From an uncultured bacterium (GTDB lineage Bacteria; Bacillota; Clostridia; Lachnospirales; Lachnospiraceae): DNA of 22,007 bases. Positions 15,949 through 22,007 of the stretch are shown piece by piece. Within the stretch, counting starts at the first letter, position 1. Each line of letters begins with the position of its first letter. The notes below the pieces were generated by a model that ran no database searches, was not told where the DNA came from, and worked only from the letters and a program-made list of their open reading frames with translations. Both the position numbers and the translations under genes were made by a program. The stretch is from positions 1 to 22,007 of the forward strand of contig CAJMQQ010000047.1 in NCBI GenBank assembly GCA_905215625.1, written 5' to 3'.

Positions 15949-16767
15949 ATGCAGATTGCGGCAACAGCATCTGTGGGAGCAGTCGGAGACGATCCGATTT
16001 TATTCAGAGGGCCGTTTGAACAAACCATCCCTCAGATGGCAAAACTTGGATATAAAGCTGCAGAACTCCATATATATGATTCAGACCAGATAGACAGGGA
16101 GAATGTATATAAACTATTGGATGAAAATCATGTGACACTGACTTCTATTGGAACTGGATCCGCCTATGAGCAAGATGGAATCTGTCTGGGAAGCTGCGAT
16201 CCAGAAAAGAGAAGGCTGGCCATAAAACGGCTGGAGGGGCATATGAAAACGGCTGCTCCGTATGAAGCAGTAGTAATTGTAGGATTGATTGCCGGAAGAG
16301 TTGCAGATTGCAGGGGGAATAAAGAACAATTTGTGGATAATTTGGTAACCAGTTTAAAGGTCTGTGCAGAATTAGCGGAAAAATATGGAGTATATCTGGG
16401 ATTTGAAGTAATGAACCGGTTTGAAAGCGATTATGGAACCAATATTTCAGAAGGACTGGAACTGCTGAAATTGGTGGGGGCAGAGCGGGTAAAGCTTCAT
16501 CTGGATACAGTACATTTAAACATTGAAGAAGATGACATTGGAGCAGCAATTCGCAGGGCGAAAGGAGAAATCGTCCATGTTCATGTAGCGGATAATAACC
16601 GCTGGTATCCCGGACACGCCCACTATAATTTTACAGAGACCTTGAAAGCATTGAGGGAGATCGGGTATAATAAAAGCCTGGCCCTGGAGATTACTAATTT
16701 TCCTGATACCGAAACCGCAGCGGTAAAGAGTCTGGCATACTTAAAAGGAATTTTGGAAATTGCATAA
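15949..16767 (+). CDS. TIM-barrel sugar (phosphate) isomerase/epimerase
   Basis: A 272-residue protein of the xylose isomerase-like TIM-barrel superfamily (AP_endonuc_2). The metal- and substrate-binding residues of the tagatose 3-epimerase/hydroxypyruvate isomerase group can be placed: E153 in LGFEVMNRFE, D186 in KLHLDTVH, H212 in VHVHVADNN and the last acidic residue E247 in LALEITNF. The exact substrate is unknown. In this locus it might act on a keto-uronate, tagaturonate or a ketose from the pectin side chain, but this is speculation. The ATG at 15949 lies 1 bp after the GH28 stop with AGGGAGG 9 nt upstream; the in-frame ATG at 15940 touches that SD and is unlikely. A 12-bp hairpin follows its stop. 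Confidence 0.86.
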   Translation: MQIAATASVGAVGDDPILFRGPFEQTIPQMAKLGYKAAELHIYDSDQIDRENVYKLLDENHVTLTSIGTGSAYEQDGICLGSCDPEKRRLAIKRLEGHMKTAAPYEAVVIVGLIAGRVADCRGNKEQFVDNLVTSLKVCAELAEKYGVYLGFEVMNRFESDYGTNISEGLELLKLVGAERVKLHLDTVHLNIEEDDIGAAIRRAKGEIVHVHVADNNRWYPGHAHYNFTETLKALREIGYNKSLALEITNFPDTETAAVKSLAYLKGILEIA

Positions 16768-16769
16768 TG

Positions 16770-16797
16770 TCGGTGTACAGGGATGCCTGTACACCGA
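16770..16797 (+). terminator. Strong 12-bp hairpin without T run, after the isomerase gene
   Basis: TCGGTGTACAGG (16770-16781), loop GATG, CCTGTACACCGA (16786-16797) form a perfect 12-bp inverted repeat starting 3 bp after the isomerase stop. The following bases, TTCCAGTTCAGG, are not a U tract, so simple intrinsic termination is doubtful. It may stabilise the 3' end of the upstream mRNA, act in weak or factor-dependent termination, or be a protein site. Confidence 0.55.
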
Positions 16798-16835
16798 TTC
16801 CAGTTCAGGGCGAAATTACTTAGGGAGGTTTTAGA

Positions 16836-18155
16836 TTGCTTTTAAAAAAATTTTTTAAGTTTGTGCTGCCGTCCATAGTGTCCATGTGGATTTTTGCTTT
16901 GTACACTATGGTGGACGGAATGTTTGTGGCCTGGGGAGTCGGAGAGTCCGCCTTAGCGTCTGTCAATCTGTCCATGCCTTATGTCATTATGATTTTCACC
17001 ATTGGACTTTTGATGGCAACAGGAACGTCTACCTTGATTTCTATTTCACTTGGAAAAAAGGAAGAGGAACAGGCTAGCCGCTTGTTTACCATGAATCTGG
17101 CAGTGCTTACAGTGTTATCGTTGGCGGTAACGGCAGTATCCCTGATATTCTTAGAGCCGATTGCCTTATTTTTAGGTGCATCGCCGGATAACTTAACTTA
17201 CGTCAAGGAGTATGTAGGAACCATTTCTGTTTTTGCAGTATTTTTCATTCTTTCCTATAATATGGAAGCACTGGTAAAAACAGACGGAACCCCAATGGTA
17301 TCAGCGATAGGTGTAACCGCCTGTGGATTAACAAATGTGATACTGGATTATGTATTTGTTATGAAATTCCACTGGGGAGTATTTGGAGCAGCTTTTGCCA
17401 CAGGTCTTGCCCAGGTAGCATCGACGGTTATATTTTTTATTTATTTTGCAAAGTTTCGGAAAATACTGCGGTTTCGGAAATTTAAACTGGATTTCAGTGT
17501 CTATAAACGGATTATTCCTCTGGGAATGGCCAATGGATTTACCGAGCTTTCCGGCGGTTTAGTCGTGTTTATGTTTAATCAGGTAATTCTTGCTGTAATT
17601 GGAGAAGCAGGAATCGTAAGCTATACTGTAATTTCCTACATAAATACCTTGGTGCTGAATACCATGTCGGGAATCGCCCAAGGAGTTCAGCCGATTATCA
17701 GCTACCATTATGGGGCTTCGGAAGTTTCATCTTGCCGGAAATTACTAAAATATGCCATGATTCTAACGTTATCCGTGTCTGCGGTTTATTGCCTTATGCT
17801 GGAATTGTGTCCTCATTTGTTTGTAGGGATTTTCCTGCCAAAAGAAGAAGCAGAATTGTTTGCCTATACGGAACGGGCGCTGCAGCTCTACTCCTTGTCC
17901 TTCCTGTTTTTGGGATTTAACGTGGTATCTGCCGGATATTTTACTGCAGTAGAAAAACCGGTATTTTCTTTCTTTATCTCTGCTGGAAGAGGCCTGGCAT
18001 TCTTGGCTGGTGCATTAGGAATTTTGGTTGCCGCGCTGGGGGAGACTGGAATCTGGCTTTCCCCATTGGCATCAGAAACGGTCTGCGCAGTGATGACAGC
18101 AGTATTTTTTGCTGTGGTTTTAAGAAAAAAAGGGTCTGGAAAAGCAGACAAATAA
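16836..18155 (+). CDS. MATE family efflux transporter
   Basis: A 439-residue membrane protein of the multidrug and toxic compound extrusion family, cation-coupled antiporters. About twelve hydrophobic helices are visible in two halves; typical features are VDGMFVAWGVGESALASVNLSMP near the N-terminus and the GTSTLISISLGKKEEEQA loop, and in the second half MFNQVILAVIGEAGIVSYTV and GIAQGVQPIISYHYGA. The start is a TTG at 16836, supported by TAGGGAGG 7 nt upstream; no ATG is suitably placed. It lies between pectin genes, after the 12-bp hairpin, and may be co-transcribed with them. Substrate is unknown; multidrug, or export of a sugar acid or toxic intermediate, are both possible. Confidence 0.9.
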   Translation: MLLKKFFKFVLPSIVSMWIFALYTMVDGMFVAWGVGESALASVNLSMPYVIMIFTIGLLMATGTSTLISISLGKKEEEQASRLFTMNLAVLTVLSLAVTAVSLIFLEPIALFLGASPDNLTYVKEYVGTISVFAVFFILSYNMEALVKTDGTPMVSAIGVTACGLTNVILDYVFVMKFHWGVFGAAFATGLAQVASTVIFFIYFAKFRKILRFRKFKLDFSVYKRIIPLGMANGFTELSGGLVVFMFNQVILAVIGEAGIVSYTVISYINTLVLNTMSGIAQGVQPIISYHYGASEVSSCRKLLKYAMILTLSVSAVYCLMLELCPHLFVGIFLPKEEAELFAYTERALQLYSLSFLFLGFNVVSAGYFTAVEKPVFSFFISAGRGLAFLAGALGILVAALGETGIWLSPLASETVCAVMTAVFFAVVLRKKGSGKADK

Positions 18156-18169
18156 ACCATGGATAAAGG

Positions 18170-18198
18170 TTGTATTTTCTACGCAGTTGTGATAAGAT
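18170..18198 (+). promoter_or_regulatory. Predicted sigma-A promoter of kduI
   Basis: TTGTAT (18170-18175) and TAAGAT (18193-18198) are separated by 17 bp, starting 15 bp after the MATE stop. The expected start point near 18205 lies inside a palindrome (18198-18207). It gives kduI its own transcript with a leader of about 65 nt. Confidence 0.55.
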
Positions 18199-18228
18199 TG
18201 TATACAACGAGAGAAGTTTGAATACAAA
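18198..18228. promoter_or_regulatory. Paired palindromes at the kduI promoter, operator candidates
   Basis: The perfect 10-bp palindrome TTGTATACAA (18198-18207) overlaps the last base of the -10 box and the predicted start point. A related imperfect one, TTTGAATACAAA (18217-18228), lies 19 bp further on. Both share ATACAA. Sites of the TTGTATACAA kind are typical of GntR-family regulators, some of which control hexuronate genes. No GntR gene is in the window. Confidence 0.5.
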
Positions 18229-18271
18229 CTCTCAGAAAACGTATCTTATCTATTTACAAGGAGGAAAAACC

Positions 18272-19114
18272 ATGGATATTCGCTATTCCGCAAACCAGAG
18301 AGACTTTAAGCGCTACACCACCGAGGAGACCAGAAAAGAATTTTTAATCGAGAACTTGTACGTTGCTAATGAGGTAGTTGCAGTATACTCTCACGTAGAC
18401 CGTATGGTAACCTTAGGCTGTATGCCTACTACTGAGGTTGTTTCCATTGACAAGGGTATTGATGTATGGAAAAACTTCGGAACCCAGTATTTCTTAGAGA
18501 GAAGAGAGATTGGTATCTTCAACATCGGCGGCGCAGGTACTATCAAGGCTGACGGCGTAGAATACAAATTAGGCTACAAGGATTGCTTATACATCACCAA
18601 GGGAACAAAGGAAGTTCTGTTTGCTAGCGAAGATGCTTCCAACCCGGCTAAGTTCTATATGGTAAGTGCACCAGCTCACAAGGCTTGCAAGACTACCTTT
18701 ATCTCCATTGATCAGGCTGCAAAGAAGCCATTAGGTGCTATGGAGACTTCCAACAAACGTGTAATCAACCAGTTTATCCATCCAGACGTACTGGAAACCT
18801 GCCAGCTTTCCATGGGTATGACTGTATTAGAGCCAGGCAGCGTATGGAATACCATGCCTGCACACACCCATGAGAGACGTATGGAAGTTTATATGTACTT
18901 TGAGATTCCGGAAAACAATGTTGTATTCCATATGATGGGTGAAGGCAATGAAACCAGACACATTGTTATGCAGAATGAGCAGGCAGTTATCAGCCCATCC
19001 TGGAGCATCCATTCCGGCGCAGGTACCAGCAACTATACCTTCATCTGGGCTATGGGCGGCGAGAACCAGGCCTTTGATGACATGGATACCATTCCGACCA
19101 CTGAGTTAAGATAA
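18272..19114 (+). CDS. kduI: 5-dehydro-4-deoxy-D-glucuronate isomerase
   Basis: A 280-residue cytoplasmic cupin-fold isomerase (EC 5.3.1.17) that converts 5-keto-4-deoxyuronate, formed from unsaturated galacturonate, into 2,5-diketo-3-deoxygluconate in pectin breakdown. The zinc ligands are all present: H198 and H200 in PAHTHERR, E205 and H247 in SWSIHSGAG; spacing (2, 5 and 42) equals that of the E. coli enzyme, which is 278 residues long. The ATG at 18272 has AAGGAGG 7 nt upstream; the frame is open further upstream but without a start that has an SD. Its codon choice differs from the neighbours: many C-ending codons (AAC, TAC, ACC, ATC, TTC), as in strongly expressed genes. It has its own promoter and a good terminator. 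The next enzyme, KduD, is not seen here. Confidence 0.97.
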   Translation: MDIRYSANQRDFKRYTTEETRKEFLIENLYVANEVVAVYSHVDRMVTLGCMPTTEVVSIDKGIDVWKNFGTQYFLERREIGIFNIGGAGTIKADGVEYKLGYKDCLYITKGTKEVLFASEDASNPAKFYMVSAPAHKACKTTFISIDQAAKKPLGAMETSNKRVINQFIHPDVLETCQLSMGMTVLEPGSVWNTMPAHTHERRMEVYMYFEIPENNVVFHMMGEGNETRHIVMQNEQAVISPSWSIHSGAGTSNYTFIWAMGGENQAFDDMDTIPTTELR

Positions 19115-19131
19115 TCCTTACGTTTTTGCGG

Positions 19132-19160
19132 ACCGCTGTTTTTAAAACAGCGGTTCTTTT
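19132..19160 (+). terminator. Intrinsic terminator of kduI
   Basis: ACCGCTG (19132-19138) and CAGCGGT (19148-19154) form a stem whose loop TTTTTAAAA can itself pair to extend it; TTCTTTT follows. It starts 17 bp after the kduI stop. Confidence 0.85.
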
Positions 19161-19259
19161 GCTTTGTGAAATGTCTGTGAACTTATAGAAAAACCAGATC
19201 CAATCTGCTACAATGGACGTAACAATCAAACAGTACGTCTGCCAGAAAGGATGGATCCC

Positions 19260-19937
19260 ATGGAAGGATTAAAGATATTAGTAGTAGATGATGAAGTGCG
19301 TATGCGCAAATTAGTTAAAGACTTTTTGAGCATAAAAGGGTTTCGCGTGATTGAAGCCGGAGACGGTGAAGAAGCGTTAGAAGCTTTTTTTGCACAAAAA
19401 GATATTGCATTAATTTTGTTAGACGTAATGATGCCGAAAATGGACGGCTGGCAGGTGGTAAAAACCATCCGTCAATATTCAAAAGTGCCCATTATCATGC
19501 TGACGGCCCGCGGAGAAGAACGGGACGAGCTGCAGGGATTTGAACTGGGAGTAGATGAATATATTTCGAAGCCATTCAGCCCCAAGATTCTTACGGCGCG
19601 GGTAGAGGCAATTTTAAGAAGAACCGGCAATACGTCGGTAGATGCCGTAAATGTAGGAGGAATTGTCATTGACAAAGCAGCCAGACAGGTAACCATAGAT
19701 GGACAGCCCATTGAGTTAAGCTATAAGGAATTTGAACTTTTGATTTATTTTGTAGACAATCAGGGAATGGCGCTGTCCAGGGAAAAAATACTGAACAATG
19801 TCTGGAACTATGACTATTTTGGAGATGCAAGAACCATAGACACCCATGTAAAAAAACTGAGAAGCAAGCTTGGAGAAAAAGGCGAGTACATCAAGACGGT
19901 ATGGGGCATGGGATATAAATTTGAGGTAAGCCAATGA
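19260..19937 (+). CDS. OmpR/PhoB-family response regulator
   Basis: A 225-residue two-component response regulator. The receiver domain has D10/D11, phospho-acceptor D55 in LILLDVMMPKMDGW, T82 in IIMLTARGEE and K104 in YISKPFSP. The C-terminal winged-helix DNA-binding domain (about 128-222) has the family pattern ELSYKEFELLIYF, ALSREKILNNVWNYDYFGDARTID-type recognition region and KTVWGMGYKFE at the end. The ATG at 19260 is preferred because AGAAAGG lies 9 nt upstream; an in-frame ATG at 19251 directly abuts this SD. TACAAT at 19209-19214 could be its -10, but the -35 is poor. Its stop overlaps the kinase start (ATGA), so both are made together. The regulated genes are unknown. Confidence 0.94.
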   Translation: MEGLKILVVDDEVRMRKLVKDFLSIKGFRVIEAGDGEEALEAFFAQKDIALILLDVMMPKMDGWQVVKTIRQYSKVPIIMLTARGEERDELQGFELGVDEYISKPFSPKILTARVEAILRRTGNTSVDAVNVGGIVIDKAARQVTIDGQPIELSYKEFELLIYFVDNQGMALSREKILNNVWNYDYFGDARTIDTHVKKLRSKLGEKGEYIKTVWGMGYKFEVSQ

Positions 19938-21490
19938 AACATTCCATTCGTACCAGAATCACGCTGGTTTTTGCCGGAATGATGGCATTAATGCTTTTGA
20001 TTACATGGTTTGTCAACAGCCAGTTTCTGGAAAGTTTTTATATATCAGAAAAAGTAAAAGTCCTGGAACAGGGGTATCAGGAGATTGATTTCATTCTGGA
20101 AGAGCAGCATGAAAAAGGCGAATCCATGACAGAAGGATTTGTAACAAATGATAATTACACTTACTGGGCCAGACCTCATGGGACGGAGAATGCAGAAGAA
20201 GGAGAACTTGCAAAAACTCTGCGGAAACTCAGCGAAGAATCCAATACGTCCATTGTAATGGTAAATGGGATTGAAGATATTGCGGTTAGGTTTGCGCCCC
20301 GTGGAGAGTTTATGGAACAACAGATGCAGAGGTATCTGCTGGGACAGTCTGGAAAAGGATACCAGGAAACAATCCGGAAAACAGAAAATTACAGTATTGA
20401 AAAGCGGTATGACCGGATGAGCAATAACTATTATCTGGAATGCTGGGGTTTTTTCTCTGATAATGCGACGGCGTTTCTGATGTCCATGCCAGTTGCAGGA
20501 ATCCAGGACAGTGTCCGTTTATCCAGTCAGTTTCTGTTGTATGTTGGCATCATCGTATTAATAGTAGGAAGTATTTTCATGCTGATTCTGACCAGAAGGA
20601 TTACCTCTCCCATTCTTTCGCTGTCCAAAATATCAGAAAGAATGTCAGAACTGGACTTTGAGGCCCGGTATACCGAAAATGCCAAAGATGAGGTAGGAAT
20701 TTTAGGAAATAATATGAACATTCTTTCTGAAAAACTAAAAGAAACTATAGGAGAACTGAAATCCGCCAACAATGAGCTGCAGAGAGACATCCGCAAGAAA
20801 GAGCAGATTGATGATATGCGGAAAGAGTTTATCGCTAATGTATCCCACGAACTGAAAACACCGATTGCGTTGATCCAGGGATATGCAGAAGGCCTGACAG
20901 AAGGAATGGCAGAGGAAAAGGAAAGCAGGGACTATTATTGTGAAGTTATTATGGATGAAGCCAATAAGATGAATAAAATGGTCCAGCAGCTTCTTACCTT
21001 AAATGCGCTGGAGTTTGGCAGCGACGGCCCTTCTATGGAACGATTTGATATCGTAGAACTGATTCAGGGTGTATTATCATCTGCCCAGATTCTGATTGAA
21101 CAGAAAGAGGCCCAGATTATATTTGAACCAGACGAGCCATTGTATGTCTGGGCAGACGAATTCAAAATAGAAGAAGTCATTACCAACTATATCAGTAATG
21201 CATTGAACCATCTGGACGGCGTCCGGATCATTACCATCCGTACAATAAAAGAAGAAACACAAGTGCGGGTATGCGTGGCAAACACCGGACAGAATATTCC
21301 GGAAGAAGATTTGCCGAAAATCTGGAGCAAATTCTATAAAGTAGATAAGGCGAGAACCAGGGAGTATGGAGGAAGCGGAATTGGTCTTTCGATTGTAAAA
21401 GCAATTATGGAAGCCCATCATAAAGAATACGGGGCATACAATACTCCAGATGGGGTAGAGTTCTATATTACACTGGACTGCAGTGAGTAG
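19934..21490 (+). CDS. Two-component sensor histidine kinase (HisKA, HAMP)
   Basis: A 518-residue membrane kinase. Helix 1 is at about 8-27 and helix 2 at about 198-220, enclosing an extracellular sensor region of about 170 residues with no recognised motif. A HAMP linker (about 220-270) and a short coiled coil lead to the HisKA dimerisation domain with phospho-acceptor H305 in FIANVSHELKTPIALI. The ATPase domain has the N box around N418/N422 (EEVITNYISNALNHL) and the G2 box YGGSGIGLSIVKA (478-490). The start overlaps the regulator stop by 4 nt (ATGA), so it is the cognate partner. This architecture is the general Clostridia type; the signal is unknown. A terminator follows 41 bp after the stop, insulating it from the rRNA operon. 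Confidence 0.94.
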   Translation: MKHSIRTRITLVFAGMMALMLLITWFVNSQFLESFYISEKVKVLEQGYQEIDFILEEQHEKGESMTEGFVTNDNYTYWARPHGTENAEEGELAKTLRKLSEESNTSIVMVNGIEDIAVRFAPRGEFMEQQMQRYLLGQSGKGYQETIRKTENYSIEKRYDRMSNNYYLECWGFFSDNATAFLMSMPVAGIQDSVRLSSQFLLYVGIIVLIVGSIFMLILTRRITSPILSLSKISERMSELDFEARYTENAKDEVGILGNNMNILSEKLKETIGELKSANNELQRDIRKKEQIDDMRKEFIANVSHELKTPIALIQGYAEGLTEGMAEEKESRDYYCEVIMDEANKMNKMVQQLLTLNALEFGSDGPSMERFDIVELIQGVLSSAQILIEQKEAQIIFEPDEPLYVWADEFKIEEVITNYISNALNHLDGVRIITIRTIKEETQVRVCVANTGQNIPEEDLPKIWSKFYKVDKARTREYGGSGIGLSIVKAIMEAHHKEYGAYNTPDGVEFYITLDCSE

Positions 21491-21531
21491 AGAATTGGTT
21501 TTAAGAATTAACAGTAACAGAGGCTTTGGAT

Positions 21532-21574
21532 AGAGGAGCAGACGTGTTTCGACGCGAATCTGCCCCTCTTTTTT
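21532..21574 (+). terminator. Intrinsic terminator after the sensor kinase gene
   Basis: AGAGGAGCAGA (21532-21542) pairs with TCTGCCCCTCT (21559-21569) with one A-C mismatch; the loop can pair further (CGT with ACG). A run of five additional T follows. It stops transcription from the two-component operon just before the rRNA promoter region. Confidence 0.85.
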
Positions 21575-21644
21575 AAATTTTTCAAATTTTTTGAAAAAAA
21601 TGAAAAAAAGTGTTGACTTTTGTGGACAGGGGTGGTATTATAAT
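21575..21644 (+). promoter_or_regulatory. rRNA promoter P1 with A/T-rich upstream element
   Basis: TTGACT (21613-21618) is followed after 17 bp by TATTAT (21636-21641), which overlaps a perfect TATAAT (21639-21644, spacing 20). Upstream, 21575-21610 is almost only A and T with phased A and T tracts, as expected of an UP element; it includes a 9-bp inverted repeat TTTTTCAAA (21578-21586) and TTTGAAAAA (21590-21598). A GC-rich stretch (CCTCGCGCCG) follows the -10, as in promoters under growth-rate or stringent control. Confidence 0.8.
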
Positions 21645-21651
21645 CCTCGCG

Positions 21652-21706
21652 CCGCTGATACAGCGGTCGGCCAACTCCAAGAGAGTTGCGAAACGAAAAA
21701 GTTTCG
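21652..21706 (+). repeat. Three consecutive 6-bp inverted repeats between rRNA promoters P1 and P2
   Basis: CCGCTG/CAGCGG (21652-21657, 21661-21666), CAACTC/GAGTTG (21672-21677, 21683-21688) and CGAAAC/GTTTCG (21689-21694, 21701-21706) follow each other almost without gaps. They would be transcribed only from P1. None is followed by a T run. The A-rich stretch after them (21707-21726) may serve as the upstream element of P2. Confidence 0.55.
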
Positions 21707-21727
21707 AAAAAAACTTGAAAAAAGTTG

Positions 21728-21756
21728 TTGACAAATCGAAAACAGCGTGATATAAT
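21728..21756 (+). promoter_or_regulatory. rRNA promoter P2, full consensus
   Basis: TTGACA (21728-21733) and TATAAT (21751-21756) with a 17-bp spacer: an exact sigma-A consensus. The expected start is near 21763, about 185 bp before the 16S gene. Confidence 0.92.
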
Positions 21757-21762
21757 GAATAA

Positions 21763-21947
21763 GCTGTCGCCGAGAAAGACAACAGCAAGAACCTTGAGAA
21801 TTGAAGATTGAACAATACACAGACCCTGAAAATTCAAAGAACAAAGGCGAAGGAAATTCGGCCTTGAGTTCGAGAAGAATTCAGAACGAAACCAAGTAAA
21901 ACGGGAAAGATTAAACAGCTAGAGTTAATCTTGACTGGACAAACTAA
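21763..21947 (+). other. rRNA leader with boxA-like motifs and a processing-type stem
   Basis: Non-coding leader of the rRNA transcript. AGAACCTTGAGAATTGAA (21788-21805) and a second related ACCCTGAAAATTCAAAG (21823-21839) resemble the boxA antitermination motif of Firmicutes rRNA leaders. AAGATTAA (21907-21914) and TTAATCTT (21925-21932) form a perfect 8-bp stem just before the 16S 5' end. No open frame with an SD is seen here. Confidence 0.6.

Positions 21948-22007
<60 letters not shown>

Noticed and set aside
18170..18271. N-terminal extension of KduI by 34 codons
   Set aside because: The extension has no SD, would run through the promoter and palindromes, and KduI is full length from the ATG at 18272, which has an excellent SD.
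21508..21844. Overlapping minus-strand open frames of 68-109 codons upstream of 16S rRNA
   Set aside because: They lie across a terminator and the tandem rRNA promoters; their Phe/Ser-rich composition comes from A/T tracts. No SD supports a start.

Overview
The window looks like a chromosomal segment of a gut-type Clostridia, most likely Lachnospiraceae (Clostridium cluster XIVa). The evidence is the first ~60 nt of a 16S rRNA gene at the right end (AGAGTTTGATCCTGGC followed by the GCTTAACACATGCAA ending seen in that group), low-to-moderate GC, strong AGGAGG ribosome binding sites, and a gene set (YesM/YesN, CUT1 sugar ABC transporter, intracellular GH28/GH105, KduI) characteristic of plant-polysaccharide-using Firmicutes. 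Genus cannot be fixed from the sequence alone.

Layout. Positions 1-796 carry the 3' part of aspS (+ strand), ended by a hairpin at 824-847. From 863 to 7746 everything is on the minus strand. In transcription order it is a YesM-like sensor kinase, a YesN-like AraC response regulator, then (from a separate predicted promoter overlapping the regulator's stop codon) an SsuA/TauA-type lipoprotein, its permease, a short ATPase, and a Crp/Fnr-family regulator. The 230-bp divergent region 7747-7976 has predicted promoters in both directions and a 9-bp direct repeat.

From 7977 to 19114 all genes are on the plus strand and form a pectin/oligogalacturonide utilization locus: a first sugar-binding lipoprotein, a double-cupin protein with a KdgF-like metal site, a second sugar-binding lipoprotein followed by an intra-operon terminator hairpin, a GH105 unsaturated glucuronyl/galacturonyl hydrolase, two CUT1 permeases, a GH28 polygalacturonase-type hydrolase, a TIM-barrel sugar isomerase/epimerase, a MATE transporter, and kduI with its own promoter and palindromic operator candidates. 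Then come an OmpR-type response regulator and its sensor kinase (19260-21490), and a 457-bp non-coding region with a terminator, tandem rRNA promoters P1/P2 and the rRNA leader running into 16S rRNA.

How it works together (inference). Oligogalacturonides, some with a 4,5-unsaturated end, would be bound by the lipoproteins and imported by the two permeases. No sugar-type ATPase is encoded here, so a shared MsmX-like ATPase elsewhere is probably used. They would be cut inside the cell by GH28 and GH105, neither of which has a signal peptide. The released unsaturated uronate would be opened by the cupin (KdgF-like step) and isomerised by KduI. The later steps (KduD, KdgK, KdgA) are not in the window. 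YesM/YesN with the divergently encoded first lipoprotein may form an oligosaccharide-sensing unit. I saw no CRISPR array, insertion sequence, prophage, tRNA or toxin-antitoxin pair.
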